DNA of 53,277 nucleotides from NCBI GenBank assembly GCA_015064345.1, contig SVSK01000003.1, positions 1-53,277 on the forward strand, in the 5' to 3' direction. This document shows, one piece after another, positions 50,970-53,277 of this stretch. Below the pieces are notes generated by a model. That model was not told the DNA's origin, made no database searches, and saw only the letters and a program-made list of their open reading frames with translations. This DNA comes from Oscillospiraceae bacterium. GTDB taxonomy: Bacteria; Bacillota; Clostridia; Oscillospirales; CAG-272. Made by a program: the position numbers and the translations under genes. How positions within the stretch are numbered: position 1 is the stretch's first letter; each line of letters opens with the position of its first letter.

Positions 50970-53277
50970 TTACCACAAAGGGTTGGATTTGTTGATATGG
51001 TCGCGGATTGCGTTCCAGTCACGGGTGTTAACCTTGCCGTTTCCGTCGATATCAGCACAGGCAAACATGTACGAATCAGTTATAACCGCCGATTTGTTAA
51101 TGTGATCTCGAACTGCATTCCAGTCGCGGGTGTTAACCTTGCCGTTTCCGTCGAGGTCACCGATGAGATGGATCTTAACGTCCTGTGTTGCGTCTTCTTC
51201 ACCGATTACAACTTCGTACTCGCGTGTTACGTGGTTTTTCTTTTCAACGACCATCGTGTATGTACCGGGGGCTACTGCGTCGAACTTATACTCTTTCGCA
51301 TCGCCTGCAAGTGTGATCGTGTATGCGGGTTCTGTTGTATCGGGGGCGAAGAGGGAGAGAGTTACGGCGTCGGTGGCGGAGAGGTAGGTTGTGAGTGCGC
51401 CGGTGAGGGTGAAGGCATCGAGGGGAATGAACTCAGGGAAATCATCACCTTCATACTCGTCGGATGTCGAGCCCGTATAGCCATAGATCTTACAATCTTC
51501 ATTAACTCCCACAAATACATCTTTACCGAACACAACATCATTTGAGTAAACGGTCACCTCAACAAGTGCCGAGCATCCCATAAACGCCTGTGCGCCGATA
51601 CTTTCCACGTCACTCGAAACAGTAACGGATTCAAGTGCGTTACAGCCAATGAATGCATTCGCACTTATACTTGTTACATTTTCGCTGACTGTTAAAGTCA
51701 CGATGCTGTCGCTGACTTCAAGCCATGGAGCGGAATCCGCAGTACTCCAATCATACATATCTCCCGTGCCGCTTATCACAAGCTCGCCGTCAGCGTAGAG
51801 AACCCATGTGAGGTTATCGCCACACCTACCGGAGGAGATTATTTCTCTTTCATCAAGTGCAACAAAGAGATGATTGTTATTCTTTGCGTATGTCTCGGCT
51901 GTTGAAGCTGCGTATCCGAATATGATAAGGTCGGGGTGAGTGTTATAAAATACATCATAACCGAAGGATACATCTTCTGAATAGATGGTAACCTTGTCGA
52001 GAGACGTGCAAGCGCTGAAGGCATCGTAATCGAGCATATCCACTCCGTCCTCAATTATCACCTCTTCAAGAGAGGTACATTCATCGAAGGCATATCCGTG
52101 AACAACACCTGACTTAATATGAATCTTTGTTATTCCATCGCATCCTCTGAATGCCGCTACTTCTATATGCTCAATACTGCTCGGGAAAATGATCTCTCCT
52201 GTAATACCGTCGCAGAACATGAAGGCACTGGTTCCGATATATGTCACAGAGTCGCCCAAGGACAGACCTGTTATACCCTTACAAAGCGCAAATGCCCAGT
52301 CATCTATTGTTTTAACGCTATCCGGAATCACGAGTGTTCCTGTAAACGGGCAGGATGAGAATGCCTGAACTCCGATGCTTACAGTCCCCTCGCCGATGGT
52401 CAAAGTTCCTGTAAGATTCACACAGGAATAGAATGCATGATTCCCGATGATCTCAATGCTGCCGGGTATTACAAGACTGCCGGTCAGATTTTTAGAATAA
52501 GCAAATGCATAGCTTGCAATTTCTTTGACGGTACTCGGAATTTCATACGATGTACTGTCATTGCCGAGAGGATACTGGATGAGAATTGTTTTTGCCTTAT
52601 TGAAGAGAACGCCGTGTTCATCACTTGAATAATTGGGATTGTCAGCATCCACCGCAAATCCGTCAATCCCTATGATATCAGCAAAAACGTCATTTCCGAT
52701 TTCAAGCAAGGTCGCCGGAATCTCTATGGTTCCGAATATGCCCGAGCAAGAGAAGAATGCACCGCCGCCAATGGAGGTAAGATTCTCGGGAATGGTGAAA
52801 GCACCGCCGAAAGAGCAATCGGTAAATGCGCACACGCCTATTCCTGTCAACGATTCGGGCAAAATGATCTGTCCGCTAAATTTCGTACAGTACCAGAATG
52901 CATAGTCGCCAATATATGTAATATCCTCACTCAAGGTCAGTTTTTTGAAGCTTTCCTTGTATTTCCACCATGGAGAGGATACTGACTGAGGTGTATTGTG
53001 ACCGGAATCGGAGTACTCAAAGTCCCACATCGGTCCTGTGCCTTCGATGACAAGCTCGCCGTCGTCGTACAGCGTCCATGTAAGGTTATCCCCGCATTCG
53101 CCGGAGTAGATAATGCCACGAATCGCAACAAACGGGTGGTTGTTCGCTTCTGCATAAGTTTCTGCCGTAGAGCCTGCGTAGCCGTGGATTGTGAAGTCAG
53201 AGGAAGTGCCGTAGAAGATCGCCATACCAAATGTTGCATCAGTTGTATAGATTGTTGCTTTGGTTAAGCTACTGCAG
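50970..53277 (-). CDS. BspA-like leucine-rich-repeat surface protein with C-terminal dockerin (5' end outside window)
   Basis: At least 768 residues; the frame stays open through the window edge, so the N-terminus and any signal peptide are missing. Two blocks each pair a GDNLTWTLYDDGELVIEGTG or GDNLTWVLYADGELVISGTG strand domain with BspA-type LRR_5 repeats (units such as IGDYAFWYC, ITGIGVCAFTDC-like, IGNHAFYSC) and end in GYAASTAETYAKNNNH. After the repeats comes a beta-sandwich-like domain (about 80 residues, with APGTYTMVVEKKNHVTREYE). The C-terminus is a type-I-like dockerin: two calcium loops, DLDGNGKVNTRDWNAVRDHI and DIDGNGKVNTRDWNAIRDHI, which bind a cohesin. The protein is probably secreted and held on a cohesin-bearing surface or complex. 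LRR_5 proteins bind host or plant surfaces; the ligand here is unknown. Confidence 0.92.
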   Translation of the reverse strand, partial: CSSLTKATIYTTDATFGMAIFYGTSSDFTIHGYAGSTAETYAEANNHPFVAIRGIIYSGECGDNLTWTLYDDGELVIEGTGPMWDFEYSDSGHNTPQSVSSPWWKYKESFKKLTLSEDITYIGDYAFWYCTKFSGQIILPESLTGIGVCAFTDCSFGGAFTIPENLTSIGGGAFFSCSGIFGTIEIPATLLEIGNDVFADIIGIDGFAVDADNPNYSSDEHGVLFNKAKTILIQYPLGNDSTSYEIPSTVKEIASYAFAYSKNLTGSLVIPGSIEIIGNHAFYSCVNLTGTLTIGEGTVSIGVQAFSSCPFTGTLVIPDSVKTIDDWAFALCKGITGLSLGDSVTYIGTSAFMFCDGITGEIIFPSSIEHIEVAAFRGCDGITKIHIKSGVVHGYAFDECTSLEEVIIEDGVDMLDYDAFSACTSLDKVTIYSEDVSFGYDVFYNTHPDLIIFGYAASTAETYAKNNNHLFVALDEREIISSGRCGDNLTWVLYADGELVISGTGDMYDWSTADSAPWLEVSDSIVTLTVSENVTSISANAFIGCNALESVTVSSDVESIGAQAFMGCSALVEVTVYSNDVVFGKDVFVGVNEDCKIYGYTGSTSDEYEGDDFPEFIPLDAFTLTGALTTYLSATDAVTLSLFAPDTTEPAYTITLAGDAKEYKFDAVAPGTYTMVVEKKNHVTREYEVVIGEEDATQDVKIHLIGDLDGNGKVNTRDWNAVRDHINKSAVITDSYMFACADIDGNGKVNTRDWNAIRDHINKSNPLW
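50998..51170 (-). repeat. Dockerin coding duplication
   Basis: The two dockerin segments are encoded by nearly identical DNA (about 50998-51060 and 51108-51170, the central 35 bases alike), with about 50 bp between them. The identity at third codon positions suggests a recent duplication or continuing gene conversion between the halves. Confidence 0.7.

Overview
The window looks like chromosomal DNA of an anaerobic, spore-forming Gram-positive of class Clostridia, probably an Oscillospirales/Ruminococcaceae-type gut or rumen bacterium. The evidence is a one-polypeptide pyruvate:ferredoxin oxidoreductase, an intact pro-sigma-K gene, Firmicutes gene orders (infC-rpmI-rplT; plsX-rnc-smc-ftsY; yqeK-LCP-rsfS-leuS), AsnA-type asparagine synthesis, and a BspA-like surface protein ending in a dockerin. 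The assignment is inference from gene content. I saw no insertion sequence, prophage, integrase, CRISPR array, tRNA or rRNA gene; this is ordinary, gene-dense chromosome.

Layout. 1-4.7 kb: nifJ (+), then an alkaline-phosphatase-superfamily hydrolase (+). 4.8-7.7 kb (-): an envelope operon of a DUF4349 lipoprotein, a SanA/YdcF-like membrane protein and a serpin lipoprotein. 8.1-11.0 kb (+): serC, a cytoplasmic NodB-type deacetylase and serA, facing a convergent DUF1015 gene (-). 12.5-16.2 kb: lysC (+), a HIT protein (-), then an amidohydrolase and an FkbM-type methyltransferase (+). 16.2-21.3 kb (-): a five-gene cell-surface glycan operon (O-antigen-ligase/polymerase-like protein, DUF4330, TagO/WecA-like transferase, an unknown anchored protein, a second DUF4330). 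21.5-23.5 kb (+): asnA and a DD-carboxypeptidase-like lipoprotein.

From 42.7 down to 23.5 kb fifteen genes run leftward with very small gaps: rRNA/tRNA methyltransferase, dprA, topA, trmFO, plsX, rnc, an Elp3-like radical SAM gene, smc, ftsY, rdgB, yhbY, yqeK, LCP, rsfS, leuS. Upstream lies infC-rpmI-rplT behind a perfect sigma-A promoter and a leader with two mutually exclusive structures (an L20-type attenuator); infC itself appears to start at an AUC codon. Next come sigK (-) and a small DUF378 membrane protein (+).

45.4-49.0 kb (-): a self-contained GntR (YtrA-type) regulator / ABC ATPase / large permease operon with an inverted repeat at the predicted start site. 49.1-50.8 kb (+): a short protein whose C-terminal half resembles the uroporphyrinogen-decarboxylase superfamily, yajC and a TIGR04086-type membrane protein. 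The right edge holds the C-terminal part of a leucine-rich-repeat/dockerin surface protein (-), cut by the window end.

Eleven promoters can be read by eye, all with exactly 17 bp between -35 and -10. Convergent gene pairs are separated by compact, usually bidirectional hairpin terminators. The most notable points are the infC leader/AUC start, the serpin and dockerin surface proteins, the paired DUF4330 glycan operon, the GntR operator, the deacetylase inside the serine operon and the short URO-D-like protein.
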